Source: Azorinus chamasolen
Taxonomy: Eukaryota > Mollusca > Bivalvia > Cardiida > Solecurtidae
NCBI GenBank assembly: GCA_963576725.1
Contig: OY755237.1
Span: 67,314,972 to 67,378,971, forward strand
Reading direction: 5' to 3'
Length of the DNA stretch: 64,000 nucleotides
Part shown: piece by piece, positions 40,712 to 50,737 of the stretch
Numbering within the stretch: the first letter of the stretch is position 1
How the letters are laid out: the number at the start of each line of letters is the position of its first letter
Made by a program: the position numbers and the translations under genes
Notes under the pieces: generated by a model
What the model saw: the letters and a program-made list of their open reading frames with translations, nothing else
Database searches by the model: none
What the model was told of the DNA's origin: nothing

Positions 40712-41119
40712 CGGTAAATCCCTCTAAACTGGAATACAGCAAAACCTCCCTACAACGGCCACTAAATTATATTAATTAGTTGGTATTTAGGGCAGGTGGT
40801 TGTTTAAAGCAAGGTGAAAGTAAAACAGAACGCTCCTATAGGAGCGTTCTGTTTTACTTTCACCTTGCTTTAAGCAGTCACCTGCCTCTAACACAAAATA
40901 CTTGATGTAATTTAGTGGCCATTATAGAGAGGTTTTACTGTATTATAAGAGAATAAATCAGATACCTTTAGGCATGTGGCTGCTTAATGCAGGGAGAAAG
41001 CCATACAGAAAGCTCCTACAGGAGCTTTCTGCATGACTTTCACCCTGCATTAAGCCGTCACCTGTCTCCAAGGCCGATATTTACACTAAATTTAACGTCC
41101 GGTTTGGAGAGGTTTACTG
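40712..41119. mobile_element. E TA MITE split by a C insertion in its terminal repeat
   Basis: CGGTAAATCCCTCTAAACTG GAA, then C, then TTATAAGAGAATAAATCAGA TACC and the full palindrome (apex AAAGCTCCTACAGGAGCTTT), ending GGAGAGGTTTACTG. Confidence 0.86.
40737..40940. mobile_element. C TA MITE (204 bp) nested in E
   Basis: CAGCAAAACCTCCCTACAAC ... GAGAGGTTTTACTG, TA 40735-40736 and 40941-40942. Confidence 0.94.
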
Positions 41120-41164
41120 TAGATTCCTTGCACTACTGTCACTCCACACGAAACAGGTATCTAC

Positions 41165-41350
41165 CTCTTGTTTCTTCTTTCGATGCCAATTGTCGAATCT
41201 GTAATCACCTTTGCAAACGGTTTTGGACCTTATCAGGATCCAAACAGTTTTACAATGTGAACATGTTTTTAATCAAAAACGAAGAAACTTGAAAAATAAA
41301 AATTGAAGCAAGCGACCAATTTTACAGACGACAATACGTGAGACACATTT
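41165..41350. mobile_element. I TTAA MITE, palindrome apex deleted
   Basis: TTTCGATGCCAATTGTCGAA TC, CAAACGGTTTTGGACC joined to TTATCAGGATCCAAACAG, then TTTTACAGACGACAATACG. Confidence 0.6.
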
Positions 41351-41357
41351 GTACGAG

Positions 41358-41570
41358 CCCTTTACCTAGCAGAGCCTCCCTGCAAACAGAGTAGACCCAG
41401 ATCAGACGGCTCCTGTAAGCTGTTTACTTATGAAATTATAATACCGTAGATCTGATTGCAAAAGTACTGACAGGTTAAAAAGTCCCATCAAAAGGGACAT
41501 CAACGGTGTCCTCTGATCTTGGTCTACACTGTGCAAAAGTAAAAGTATATTGCAAAAAGGAAATTCCCAT
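41358..41570. mobile_element. A1 fragments
   Basis: CCCTTTACCTAGCAGAGCC, GCAAACAGAGTAGACCCAG and apex-side CGGCTCCTGTAAG. A separate GATCTTGGTCTACACTGTGC. Confidence 0.5.
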
Positions 41571-41610
41571 CTAAAAGAACAACTTAATTTATAAACGTTG
41601 ATGTATTTAA

Positions 41611-41711
41611 AATCAGGTGGTTGGTTAATGCATGGCGAAATTTATGCAGAATGCTTCAACTAGAGCTTTCTACATATTAATATTGTCCAGCATTAAGCTA
41701 CCTCCTGTCTT
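41611..41711. mobile_element. D palindrome core
   Basis: TCAGGTGGTTGGTTAATGCA ... CCAGCATTAAGCTACCTCC with a worn apex. Terminal repeats absent. Confidence 0.6.
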
Positions 41712-41974
41712 AACCCTTTACTCTATGGATACATGTATTAATGTAAGAAATAATGGCATAATGAATATTGATTAGATTATTTTCATTATGGCATATGAAC
41801 ATAGGAATTGTTTACTCAGACAAGAAATGACTAATCATATCTATATTATTTCATAAGCAAACAGAACAGACCCTGATCAGGAGGCTCCGACGGAAGCCGT
41901 CTGATCTGGGTCTACTCTGTTTGCAAAGGCATACAAAGGCGTATTTATGGAGTAAAAGGTTCGAGTCCCAAACC
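41710..41974. mobile_element. A1 TTAA MITE
   Basis: TTAACCCTTTACTCTATGG to GGAGTAAAAGGTTCGA. Palindrome apex GGCTCCGACGGAAGCC. Confidence 0.85.
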
Positions 41975-43114
41975 TGACTTCATTTTAGTAATTGCCTTTA
42001 GGGGATTTTACATTGTATTGTATACATTTTTTAACGAATTATGCCGCACGTGCTCAAAAAACTGCTCCGTAGGTAGTAATATTAGTACTCAGAGCGACAG
42101 AAAGGCGTGATCCCTTTTGTCCTTCGTATAAGAGTCTGGATTACCTAAGAGTCTTGTCGAGTGTAAACTGATTTGATAAAGAGGACGTTAAGTATAACGC
42201 AAACCTAGGTGCTTTGTTATAGCCTTTATACCTATTTCGGCGGTCCCGTCCGCAATGATTACCTGTCTTTGGTACAAAACTGTATCATTTCTTTGTTCAA
42301 GTGAGTTTTCACGACCCAGTTGAGGCTTAAGTGTATATCTATCAAGGTTGCTGATGAATCAGGGGGATGGAATGTTGCGTTGTTATAATGCTTGAATAAA
42401 AATATAAAAAAGCCCCGTCGCCTTTCTTCATCTTATAGGTTTTTGTTAAAGTGTTCTTGAGTACTGGCCAATGAGGTAAGTCCCATATGTCACGGAAAAG
42501 TCGCTCATTCATTCATGATTCCTGACTACAGCGACTGTCGTCGCGGTGGTCCGTTTTCAAAGTATGCGGTGTAGTTTATTATATGATATTATTATATGAG
42601 TAGCAATTTAATGTTGAAATTATTGCACGAGCTCTCGTTCCTGGGTATATAAGTAAAAGGCAATGAGTTACTTACTCCCATGTATAATGATTACGTATGA
42701 TGTAGGCCTACATGTATATCATGTATACTATGGTGCATTTTTATTCAAATACGGCCCATCGTTTTCATGTCTGGTTACAGTGATTGTTCACATTGTGACG
42801 TTGCGTCAACGACCGACGTCATTTTGGCCGATATGTCGTTAACTTGACATTGCACTTGTTTGTTATCAAAATTTAATATGGTGTTCTTCCACTTCAATTA
42901 CGTCTGTCATGTAATAAATACTTTTTGTTCCGTGTACGGCATCCATTTAAAATATAGACTTGTGCATGTAATCATCAAATTATAGGGAATAATCTTAAAC
43001 GAAAGTGTGAAAAGAAGTTTTTCCTTATTTTAATATTTTACCGTATAAATATACTGCACCTGTAAGAAATAACGACAACGTGAACTTTTAATAGCTGCAC
43101 CTTGATAATGGCAA
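41975..43114. other. MITE-free stretch, no gene recognised
   Basis: 1.1 kb without a MITE, the longest such run in the window. No frame of 60 codons or more was found. Unassigned. Confidence 0.4.
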
Positions 43115-43196
43115 ATAAACACCCGGAGACGACTGATCTGGATCCACTGTGATTGCAAAGTCGTTAAACAGTTCTCAACCTGGTAAAGGGTTAAAA
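43115..43196. mobile_element. F/J-type end fragment
   Basis: GACTGATCTGGATCCACTG, GATTGCAAAGTCG and the end ACCTGGTAAAGGGTTAA. Confidence 0.5.
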
Positions 43197-43802
43197 ATGT
43201 ATGTTAATAGAATCAAACAGGCACGGTGGAACAACTCATCCGGGAAATAAACCGGACGGTATGTCAAGCGGTTCAGTTCGTTTTTTTAATACGATTTAAT
43301 TTTGTTTTAATTTTCAGACTCCCCGGCATTTGACCTCGTAAGATATAGATATATGACTATCTATTTACTTAGACATGGGGTATATAAAACCGGGTAGGTA
43401 CGAAAGTGACGATCGCCAGATGTCGCCTCAACATTGTCACGATGGGTCAGGACAAAATGATGAGATGGTTCGGACTAATTTATACAGACGTCTGGCACCC
43501 GTCGGCACGCGGGTTTCAAGAAATTCACTTATACAAACAAAAGAAGGCTAGTCTTTATCTGATTTAAGAAGATATCACTGAATATATACCTGATTTAGCA
43601 GAATTCTTTAGAATGAAACTATGTGTCGTTTTTCCTTGTTAACATATTTTTGCCATTAGCTTGGAATAAAATTTGAAAATAAATTGTTTCATTATATAAA
43701 ATAACCACTGGCGAACTGATTGTACACTGTACCACAGGTAGGCGTACCGAACTGGACACTGTGATGTATAATATATTTGTTGACAGTCATATTAGACATC
43801 AA
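43197..43802. other. No gene recognised
   Basis: AT-rich, no repeat recognised. Confidence 0.4.
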
Positions 43803-43865
43803 CCATTTCCCCAAGAATATCAATGGTAGAAATAATGACGTCATTTATATTACATTGTAATTAGG

Positions 43866-43904
<39 letters not shown>

Positions 43905-44116
43905 GACTTTATTTAACGAGAGTACTCATTTGGTTATACCAATCTTCCATGAGGCCATGGCAGATTCTGTATAATCATATCCATATTATAAAATAAGCAA
44001 ACAGAGCAGACCCTGATCAGATGGTGCCTATAGGAACCGTCTATTCTGGTTCTACTTTAGTTGCAAAGGCGTGGAAAAACGTGTTTAATAATTATATATC
44101 TATGGAGTACAGAGTT
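43803..44116. mobile_element. A1 TTAA MITE split by a retroposon tail
   Basis: ACCATTTCCCCAAGAATATC and ATTACATTGTAATTAGG before the tail. GGCAGATTCTGTATAATC and a palindrome (apex GGTGCCTATAGGAACC) after it, ending TACAGAGTTAA. Confidence 0.75.
43866..43965 (-). mobile_element. Non-LTR retroposon 3' tail, (AAT)n type
   Basis: (AAT)n then AAAGACTTTATTTAACGAGA and TTGGTTATACCAATCTTCCA TGAGGCC, nearly the same as 24017-24150. About 100 bases long. Confidence 0.7.
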
Positions 44117-44312
44117 AACACATTCCCTCCCATTGACACCCTTTTGAAGCCTCTATAAACTTCACTTATTGAAACATAGTGGAACCATATCTATATAATT
44201 CTATAAGCAAGTATAGCAGACTCTGATCATACAGCTCCTACATGAGCTGTCTGGTCTGGAGTTAAAGTCTGCAAAATGGATAAAGGCGTATCTTTGGAGT
44301 ATATGGTTTATC
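44113..44312. mobile_element. B-left / A1-right chimeric TTAA element
   Basis: TTAACACATTCCCTCCCATT GAC and CCTCTATAAACTTCACTT are B. From about 44185 it is A1 (TATATAATTCTATAAGCAAG, palindrome apex AGCTCCTACATGAGCTG, end GGAGTATATGGTTTA). Confidence 0.65.
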
Positions 44313-44404
44313 CTTTTAAGCCAAACCTCTTCAGTGATGTACATGAACAAAAATGTTGCCCCGGTTTAGAGGGCTTCAAGAAAATGAGAATTAATGAAAC
44401 CTTT

Positions 44405-44655
44405 TGCAGACTGCTTTGATCCTTACAAGAGACCAGTGCCCATGCTTATAAAGCTTTTAGTTGAGTCTGAGTTCGTTCTCAAGTTTTTGATTGGTCAGAT
44501 TTGAGCCTTTGGCTCAAATCTGACCAATCAAAAGCTTGAGAACTCAAATCTGACCAATCAAAAGCTTGAGAACGAGCCCAAATTCAACTAAAAAGCTTTA
44601 TAAGCATGGATCCAGATAGCTCGACATCCCTTCATGATCTAAACATTTTGACATT
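44405..44655. mobile_element. F/I palindrome remnant split by foldback K
   Basis: GCAGACTGCTTTGATCCTTA before K. ATCCAGATAGCTCGACATCC, CTTCATGATCTAAACATTTT GAC after it. Confidence 0.5.
44440..44609. mobile_element. K foldback element, copy 2 (170 bp)
   Basis: CCATGCTTATAAAGCTTTTA ... AAAGCTTTATAAGCATGG. Inner palindrome GATTTGAGCCTTTGGCTCAA ATC. Differs from copy 1 at only a few sites. Confidence 0.88.
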
Positions 44656-44664
44656 GAGACCATG

Positions 44665-44830
44665 TGCAGTAAAACTTGTTTTAAGCGACTATCAAAAACA
44701 AGCCAGATTATTGGCTCGTAAGATATGTTGTACCGTAATGCAGGTCAACAATAATGCAGAAAACTCATAAAGGAGCTTTCTGCCTTACTTTTGCCCTGTA
44801 TTAAGCAACCACCTGCTTTTTATTATAACT
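44665..44830. mobile_element. D TA MITE, right end lost
   Basis: GCAGTAAAACTTGTTTTAAG, CGTAATGCAGGTCAACAAT, AAACTCATAAAGGAGCTTT, TATTAAGCAACCACCTGC. Confidence 0.7.
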
Positions 44831-44991
44831 TTTTTCCGATCAATATGTCGCCTCAGACGAGTGTATCTAAAAAGGAACTGGGATACTATAGGTGTTGGAG
44901 GTATTTTTGACAGAAGCTGATTGTTCGAAAGCTTAAAGGTTAAGCGTTGTACCAGCATGATCATCTTTTTAAATGTCTGTGACAGACTAGG

Positions 44992-45243
44992 ACGAGTTCA
45001 CATAGAAATTCAAATTGCGACGAGTTCTTATAGGAATTCAGATTGGGACGAGTGCATAAAGAAATTCAGAATGGGACGAGTTCATATAGAAATTCAAATT
45101 GGGACGAGTGCATATAGAAATTCAGATTGGGACGAGTTCATATAGAAATTCAGATTTGAGTGGGGTGCTTTCACATAAAAATTCAGATTGGAGCAAGTTC
45201 ACATATACATTCAAATCGGGACGAGTTCTGATAGAAATTCAGA
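44992..45243. repeat. 28-bp minisatellite
   Basis: About nine units of ACGAGTTCATATAGAAATTC + AGATTGGG (starts at 44992, 45020, 45048 and onward). Later units are more diverged. The 74-codon frame here is periodic and is a repeat artefact. Confidence 0.9.
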
Positions 45244-45470
45244 TTGATCCCTAACTCGATTACGAACAGCAATTAACCTTTTCATGCTAAGTCTGATTAG
45301 GACCGTTACTCTATAAAAATCTTGTCAAAATATTACCATTCAGCTTGACACACCAGATCAAAAACAAAATTAGTGACACGACGGAACTAGTCCTCCTACC
45401 AAAGGTACCTTTTCTAGTGACGACGTCACCAAAACATTCAGAACAGTTTGATAAAAAACAAGTTTGCCCC

Positions 45471-45640
45471 TTAACATGCTGTGAAAAAAATGTCTGCTCA
45501 AATTTGGACCTGTTCAACTTTTCCTATGTCTAATTCGGTTAAGCCTTTGAGAAACTATTAATCGAATGTCATCCAGCTTGGATCCTGATGAGACGCCGAA
45601 TTACTTGCAAATGTGAGTTAGGTTTTGAATAAACTTAAAG
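45471..45640. mobile_element. F TTAA MITE, reverse, apex deleted
   Basis: TTAACATGCTGTGAAAAAAA, TGTCTGCTCAAATTTGGACC, CAGCTTGGATCCTGATGAGA, CGCCGAATTAC, then CAAATGTGAGTTAGG. The second arm is missing. Confidence 0.65.
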
Positions 45641-45722
45641 AATTATGAATTACATATTTCCGCTTCTCGTTAGATTTAAACTAAATTTAACAAATGGAGT
45701 TCGGTGATGATTGATATTAAGT

Positions 45723-45930
45723 ACAGGGAAACATATCTTAAGCGACCATCAGACATTTATCAATGTCTTTAAGGCAGGCTGTAGCTTAATACAGGACGGA
45801 AGTAATGTAGAAAGCTCACAAAAGGAGCGTTCTGCATTATATACATTTATCCTGTCTTAAGCAACACTACATGCTTTTCAGGATCCAAATGTTTAAACAG
45901 TAAGTGCTCGCCTAAAACGGGATTTAATGT
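45723..45930. mobile_element. D TA MITE, diverged
   Basis: ACAGGGAAACATATCTTAAG, GCTGTAGCTTAATACAGGAC, AAAGCTCACAAAAGGAGCG, end AAACGGGATTTAATGTA. Confidence 0.7.
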
Positions 45931-46011
45931 AAATACTAGTACACCATTATGACATGAGGGACATTGTTCTATTGAGAACAATGAATAAAGCAGCTTGAGT
46001 TGACCTATACA

Positions 46012-46170
46012 GTAAAAACCCTCTAAACAAATGTTTTAGTAAAGCAATATAATAGTCTCAAGCAAATACCTGCTTAGTGCAGTGTAAAAGTCATGCAAAA
46101 CGCTTCCATTAAATCCTGCACCAAGCAACCAAAATGTTTTTAATAGTTTCTTGAACGTGTTCAAAATATA
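46012..46170. mobile_element. E TA MITE, decayed
   Basis: CAGTAAAAACCCTCTAAAC, CCTGCTTAGTGCAGTG and AAACGCTTCCATTAAATCC. The palindrome is collapsed. Confidence 0.55.
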
Positions 46171-46179
46171 GCATTGTCG

Positions 46180-46394
46180 TTAACCCTTTCGCTGCCAAAC
46201 TCTGTCGTCTGCTAACTTTGTCGTCTGCTACACATTTTCACTCTTTTTATTTTCTTCATTTTTGTTTCAAAAACATAGTAACAGTAACAAACAGTTTGGA
46301 TCCTGATGAGACGCCGAGTAACTCGGCGTCTCATCTGGATCCATACTGTTTGCATAGGTAATCACAGATCCGGCATTGGCAGCGAAAGGGTTAA
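46180..46394. mobile_element. I TTAA MITE (reference copy)
   Basis: TTAACCCTTTCGCTGCC to GGCAGCGAAAGGGTTAA, a 17-bp perfect terminal inverted repeat including TTAA. GTCGTCTGC at 46204-46212 and 46220-46228. Palindrome 46288-46352: CAAACAGTTTGGATCCTGAT / ATCTGGATCCATACTGTTTG, apex CGCCGAGTAACTCGGCG. Confidence 0.93.
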
Positions 46395-46590
46395 TTCTTT
46401 CAATGCAAAATTACTAAATGCCGCTCCTGTAGGAGCAGTCTGATCAGGGTCTGCTCTGTTTGCTTATGAACTTATACTAGATCTGACTCTATGGCGACTG
46501 CTGATAAAAAACATTCATGTGTCTTTACTAAAATTCAGCTCATAAATATTCATGATGTCATTATTTCTTACACGACTTTTCAACAGAGTA
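46391..46590. mobile_element. J-like left end joined to A1 palindrome half and flank
   Basis: TTAATTCTTTCAATGC, then GCCGCTCCTGTAGGAGCAGT CTGATCAGGG and the A1 flank to TTTTCAACAGAGTATG. Confidence 0.6.
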
Positions 46591-46919
46591 TGAATTTATT
46601 GCATCCAGTGATCATACATAGGAAATGGAGAATGTCTTACGATGATAAATCGGTGAGAGGATGAATGACGGTATACATATGTGAAGTAATAAATTCTCTT
46701 CATTTCTTTGATACTTTTACAGCAAATTCAGAAATAGATTAAATTTTATGGATTATGGCGTTTATTTCACCGACAATGAGCACTACTTGTATTTAGCATA
46801 CTTTGCAATGAAGTTTGTCTTTGTTGTGGGGCGACCAAAAACATATACAGATATAATAATCATATTCGCTTCAGTGGGTGACTTAGTATGACTAAGGATA
46901 TGGTAGTCAGCTCTTAAAA
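46591..46919. other. No gene recognised
   Basis: A 121-codon minus frame (46783-47148) spans this end and the F palindrome that follows. It is not taken as a gene. Confidence 0.35.
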
Positions 46920-47100
46920 CGCTATCAGCATTTGTGAGATGAACTTTGCAAACAGTTTGGATCCATATGAGACGCCGAGTAACTCGACGTTTCATCTGGA
47001 TACAATCTGTATGACACTTAACTGCTGGAAATTTGAAGAGAACTCTGTTTTGGGAAAATGAAGAATACACGAGATTTTGAAGATGACGGTTACTTAGTGG
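46920..47100. mobile_element. F TTAA MITE, ends worn
   Basis: Palindrome 46949-47013 (CAAACAGTTTGGATCCATAT ... TTTCATCTGGATACAATC, apex GCCGAGTAACTCGAC). Confidence 0.68.
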
Positions 47101-47454
47101 ATGAAGAGTTATTATAATCATTGGAGGAAGATAGAAAGAACACATCAAAGAGAAAATTCAAGATATTGTTTGGTGCAAAGTCACTTCTCACCCTTCGGTT
47201 TTGAAATTGAAATTTTATGTCGTGTTTGATGTTTATCTGAAATCATTTTCAAAAGAATTACTATAAGTAATACGTTTTAAAATGGGGTTATCTTTAACTG
47301 AAGAATGCATATTTGTCTGGGTTTTTTTTATCTTTCTATTTTTTTTTTTTTTTTATTTACACCAGTCGTTATATGAATTGAGGCCATGTGCCTTCTTAAC
47401 ATCTACGACAGCTAGTTAGAACACCATACACTCAAGAATTCGGCCAGACACTCA
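47101..47454. other. No gene recognised; poly-T
   Basis: A T-run of about 15 with flanking T-rich sequence at about 47320-47356. Otherwise unassigned. Confidence 0.4.
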
Positions 47455-47515
47455 CATGCAAATAGTGCAGACCCTGTTGGAGCTGTTTGATCAGAGTCTT
47501 CGCTATTTACTACTC
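47455..47515. mobile_element. H palindrome remnant
   Basis: GCAAATAGTGCAGACCCTG joined to TTGGAGCTGTTTGATCAGAG TCTTCGC TATTTAC. Confidence 0.55.
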
Positions 47516-47651
47516 TGTCAGTCTAATATCAAAATGGTGTCAAATACATTTATCCAGCGTTACAAACTGGTGGAGATGGAGATATGGTGTCCGAATACGT
47601 AGGGTTATTAGGACAAATCTGTATTCAGTAGCAATAGTTGTCATGTGCATA

Positions 47652-47853
47652 CAGTAAAACTTGTCTTAAGCGCCATCAAAATAGGTCTAATTATGGGTCT
47701 GTAAGCAGGTGGTAGCTTAATGCAGGTCAAACGTAATGCAGAAAGCTCCTATAGGAGCTTTCTGCATTACTTTTGACCTACATTAAGCTACCGCCTGCGT
47801 TTTAAGACTCCCGTGTTTCATAAATGAATGGTCGCTTAGGACAGGTTCAACTG
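47652..47853. mobile_element. D TA MITE (reference copy)
   Basis: CAGTAAAACTTGTCTTAAGC ... GGACAGGTTCAACTG with TA 47650-47651 and 47854-47855. 202 bp. Palindrome arms GGTGGTAGCTTAATGCAGGT / ACCTACATTAAGCTACC, apex AAAGCTCCTATAGGAGCTTT. Confidence 0.92.
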
Positions 47854-48329
47854 TAAATGTAAATTCTAAATTCTATAACTAGATTTGTATCTACTGTTTG
47901 AAGTAACATTTATGGTGTCAGACATTTTGGATCATGGTGCATGTCATATTTATCTGGATACAAAATGTTTGCAATGTTTAATGTTGCAAACACTAACCTA
48001 CACTGTGTTACAGTTTAAGTGTTTCAAATTAACCGTTTATGTGTTGTAAATCAGAATGTCAAATCACGGCAGTCGGTGAAAGGGGGCACATGCATTTACT
48101 CATTAAGGTAATTCGGTAATTGGTGTAAATTTTGCTTTTTGAAGTTTACTTATGTGATTATTATAGTGATGTGATTATCACTATTAAGTTAATACATCCA
48201 GACAATTTTTTTCTTCACGTGTGTGATTCATACGAATAAGATAATTAGGTATGCGTTTAGGCAAACAGGTGATTGTAGATCTGAAGAGAACAATTATAAT
48301 ATTTGAGAATACAGAAAAATAAAAAAATA
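47854..48329. other. No gene recognised
   Basis: A worn palindrome-like pair TTTTGGATCATGGTGC / TTATCTGGATACAAAATG lies at about 47928-47970 (F-type). The rest is AT-rich. Confidence 0.4.
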
Positions 48330-48374
48330 TTGAAAATTGCAGCAGACGACACAATTTAGCAGAGAAAGGGTTAA
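48330..48374. mobile_element. I right-end fragment
   Basis: AATTGCAGCAGACGACACAA TTTAGC, then AGAGAAAGGGTTAA. Confidence 0.7.
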
Positions 48375-48480
48375 ATGCTGAATATTCCAAACTCGTTTAA
48401 CTGCAGGGTCCATTCAGTATGAAAGAGTTAAGTTTGCTATATGATTTTGAATGACAAACAAAGGACTCCTGGGTCCAGAT
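48371..48480. mobile_element. J left-half fragment
   Basis: TTAAATGCTGAATATTCC, GGTCCATTCAGTATGAAAGA, ATTTTGAATGACAAAC, stopping before the palindrome. Confidence 0.6.
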
Positions 48481-48749
48481 TATTTACATTTATTTACCTG
48501 TATATGTCCATGGTTGGAAAGAGAGAGTGAACCGGTTTGGGAGTGTCTGATATATGCGTGCGAGGATAACGTGGTTATTTTAGTCACGTGACACGAGTTA
48601 ACGTGCAACACCACCTTTAGCTCCCGCTCTCATTCTGGCTCTAACTTTTCTAGCGAAGACATCTACATATCTTTACTTCACTACTTTAATTATTAAGCAG
48701 GCTTCATATTCACTTTGTGAAGGAGTTAGAATAGTTTTGCACCAAGCCC
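48481..48749. other. No gene recognised
   Basis: Unassigned sequence. Confidence 0.35.
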
Positions 48750-48965
48750 TCGATATGTAATCCTTTCTTGGCTGAATATTCATTTTAGAAGTAATAAAAT
48801 CATGAAAAAATCAGCTGAATTTTTATAATTGCATATGCACACACATGGAGTATTGGTGTTGGTAGAAATTGTACAGTCAAATATATTAAAAGTCCATAAG
48901 CAGCCGTCTGACCTGTGCCTACTCTGTTTGCATAGGCGTGAAAAGGCGTTTGTATGAGGGAAACT
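48750..48965. mobile_element. A1 TTAA MITE with first arm deleted
   Basis: GTAATCCTTTCTTGGCTGAA, A1 flank, CATAAGCAGCCGTCTGACC, GCGTGAAAAGGCGTTTGTAT. Confidence 0.65.
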
Positions 48966-49393
48966 ATCAGACGGGTTGACACGTTATATTTTAACTTGCT
49001 CATGTTGGAGCTTTGTGTCCTCCCGCGCTATTCCTCCACTTCTTAAAATTTTACTTTGATTATAGACCGTTTCCAAAGATTTGAATACAAATTACATTAA
49101 ACACAGTTCTTACAATGCTCCAGCCGCCGGTTGTGGCTTAATGACGTCATGGAGGCATTTGGAGAGCTTCGCTCATTGTCCGTAACATTTGCGTTTTTTA
49201 ACATGTGTCATTTTCATGGCCCATAAGTCATAGCTCATTAGACTAAAAATGGTCGCATGTTCTTTAAATATCTGGTCCAAAGAAACAATATTACTTTCTC
49301 TACGTTTTTCTCTCTATATTTGTTTTTGAATATTTTGCGTTCGGCAGAATCTTCCTACAACTGTCTCAGTATAGATATAAACAGACAATGCCT
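48966..49393. other. No gene recognised
   Basis: MITE-free, no convincing frame. Confidence 0.4.
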
Positions 49394-49581
49394 TTAACTC
49401 TTTAATTTCGTCTGCTATATGATCATCGTCTGCTTCAGGTGTCAATTTTCGATTCAAAATTATAATAAGACTGTCAAACAGTCTGGATCCTGATGAGACA
49501 TACAGGAACTCGGTGTTTCATCTGAATCCAAACTGTTTGCAAAGGCCGTGGCGGTTTCGCCTATGACGGCTTAAGAGTTAA
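49394..49581. mobile_element. I TTAA MITE
   Basis: TTAACTCTTTAATTTCGTC to GGCTTAAGAGTTAA. TTTCGTCTGC and CATCGTCTGC near the left end. Palindrome CAAACAGTCTGGATCCTGAT ... TCATCTGAATCCAAACTG. Confidence 0.82.
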
Positions 49582-49583
49582 TA

Positions 49584-49668
49584 GCAGGCGGTAGCTTAAT
49601 GCAGAACGAAGCTCATATTTGAGGTTCTGCTGAATGTTCGTCCTGCATTAAGCTATCATCTGCAATAA
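49584..49668. mobile_element. D palindrome core
   Basis: GCAGGCGGTAGCTTAATGCA ... TGCATTAAGCTATCATCTGC. The apex is replaced by TTGAGGTTCTGCTGAA. Confidence 0.6.
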
Positions 49669-49701
49669 CCTTGTACCTGATGGCTGTTCATACATACACT
49701 T

Positions 49702-49927
49702 TTAACCCATTTCCTCATAGGCTATCTTAGACCCTATATCTGTGAATAAAACCACTGAATAGGAACATCTACTAGAAAAAGGAAACTTTTAGAATTGTGT
49801 AGTTTTGAAACCACTGTGATAAATAGAGCATTTGCTCCTAAGGAGCAAATGCTCTATTTATCACAGTAGTTTCAAAAAGGGACATTTATAGAGGCGTAGA
49901 AAGGCGTATTTATGGAGGAAAGGGTTA
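49702..49927. mobile_element. B2 TTAA MITE (B body, A1-type end)
   Basis: TTAACCCATTTCCTCATAGG, perfect B palindrome (CTCCTAAGGAG centre), then AGGCGTAGAAAGGCGTATTT ATGGAGGAAAGGGTTAA. Confidence 0.87.
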
Positions 49928-50154
49928 AATAGATTAATTCTGAACATATTTGTTTTGCTTTGTTAGAAAATGGAGAATCAGATCAATATTACTCCAAGAG
50001 CAAACAGAATAGACCCTGGTCGCATGGTCTGCTATGCTTGCTTATACAATCCACACATCTTGCTTGTTGTGACAATATTTTATCTTGTTTTTTTTTATAT
50101 TTTTCAAACTAGACTTAAGTTCATTAATAGCCATCATGCGAAATACTTGCTTGA
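49924..50154. mobile_element. A1 fragment, largely replaced
   Basis: Shares TTAA 49924-49927. Only AGCAAACAGAATAGACCCTG GTC is recognisable, followed by AT-rich sequence. Confidence 0.45.
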
Positions 50155-50374
50155 ATATCCATGTAAGAAATAATATCACGAATATTAATTAGCTGCATTA
50201 TTATCATATTACAAGGATACAGGAACTGTTGGCCTTGGCAGAAACTGTAGAATAATCTATGTTATGTCACAAGCAAACAGAATAGACCCTGATCAGATGG
50301 TCCATACAGGGGCCATCTGATCTGGATCTATTCTGTTTGCAAATGTGCATGCGTATTGATGGAGTAAAGGGTTG
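50155..50374. mobile_element. A1 TTAA MITE
   Basis: ATATCCATGTAAGAAATAAT flank. Palindrome with apex GGTCCATACAGGGGCC. End GGAGTAAAGGGTTGA. Confidence 0.78.
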
Positions 50375-50525
50375 AATAAAGGGGTTAATATATACATGAA
50401 CATAGTTCTAGGTCAGTGAAATTGCATGGGGAAACATATGCGACAAAGTTGGTAAAACTGTCTCTTAAAAATTGAGAACTGCATCAAGCGTCATGTTTTT
50501 TGTTAATGATATTTGCAAAATACTC

Positions 50526-50737
50526 TTAAACATTACAGTGCGGGACACGAGTCATTAATGTCCTTTGCAAACAGTGTAGACCCAGATGAGAGGGCTCCTA
50601 GAGGAGCCCTCTCATCAGGGTCTGCACTGTTTGTCACGTTACACGTTTCTTTAGAAAAAATCCCTATATTTTCACCGTAAGTTTGGTGTTTTAATTTCGA
50701 AACTGTCCATTTGAAAATGCAGCACTGTAAGCGTTAG
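50526..50737. mobile_element. G TTAA MITE (reference copy)
   Basis: TTAAACATTACAGTGCGGGA to GCACTGTAAGCGTTAG. Palindrome 50568-50633: GACCCAGATGAGAGGGCTCC and GGAGCCCTCTCATCAGGGTC with the A/A mismatch. Apex GGGCTCCTAGAGGAGCCC. Confidence 0.92.
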
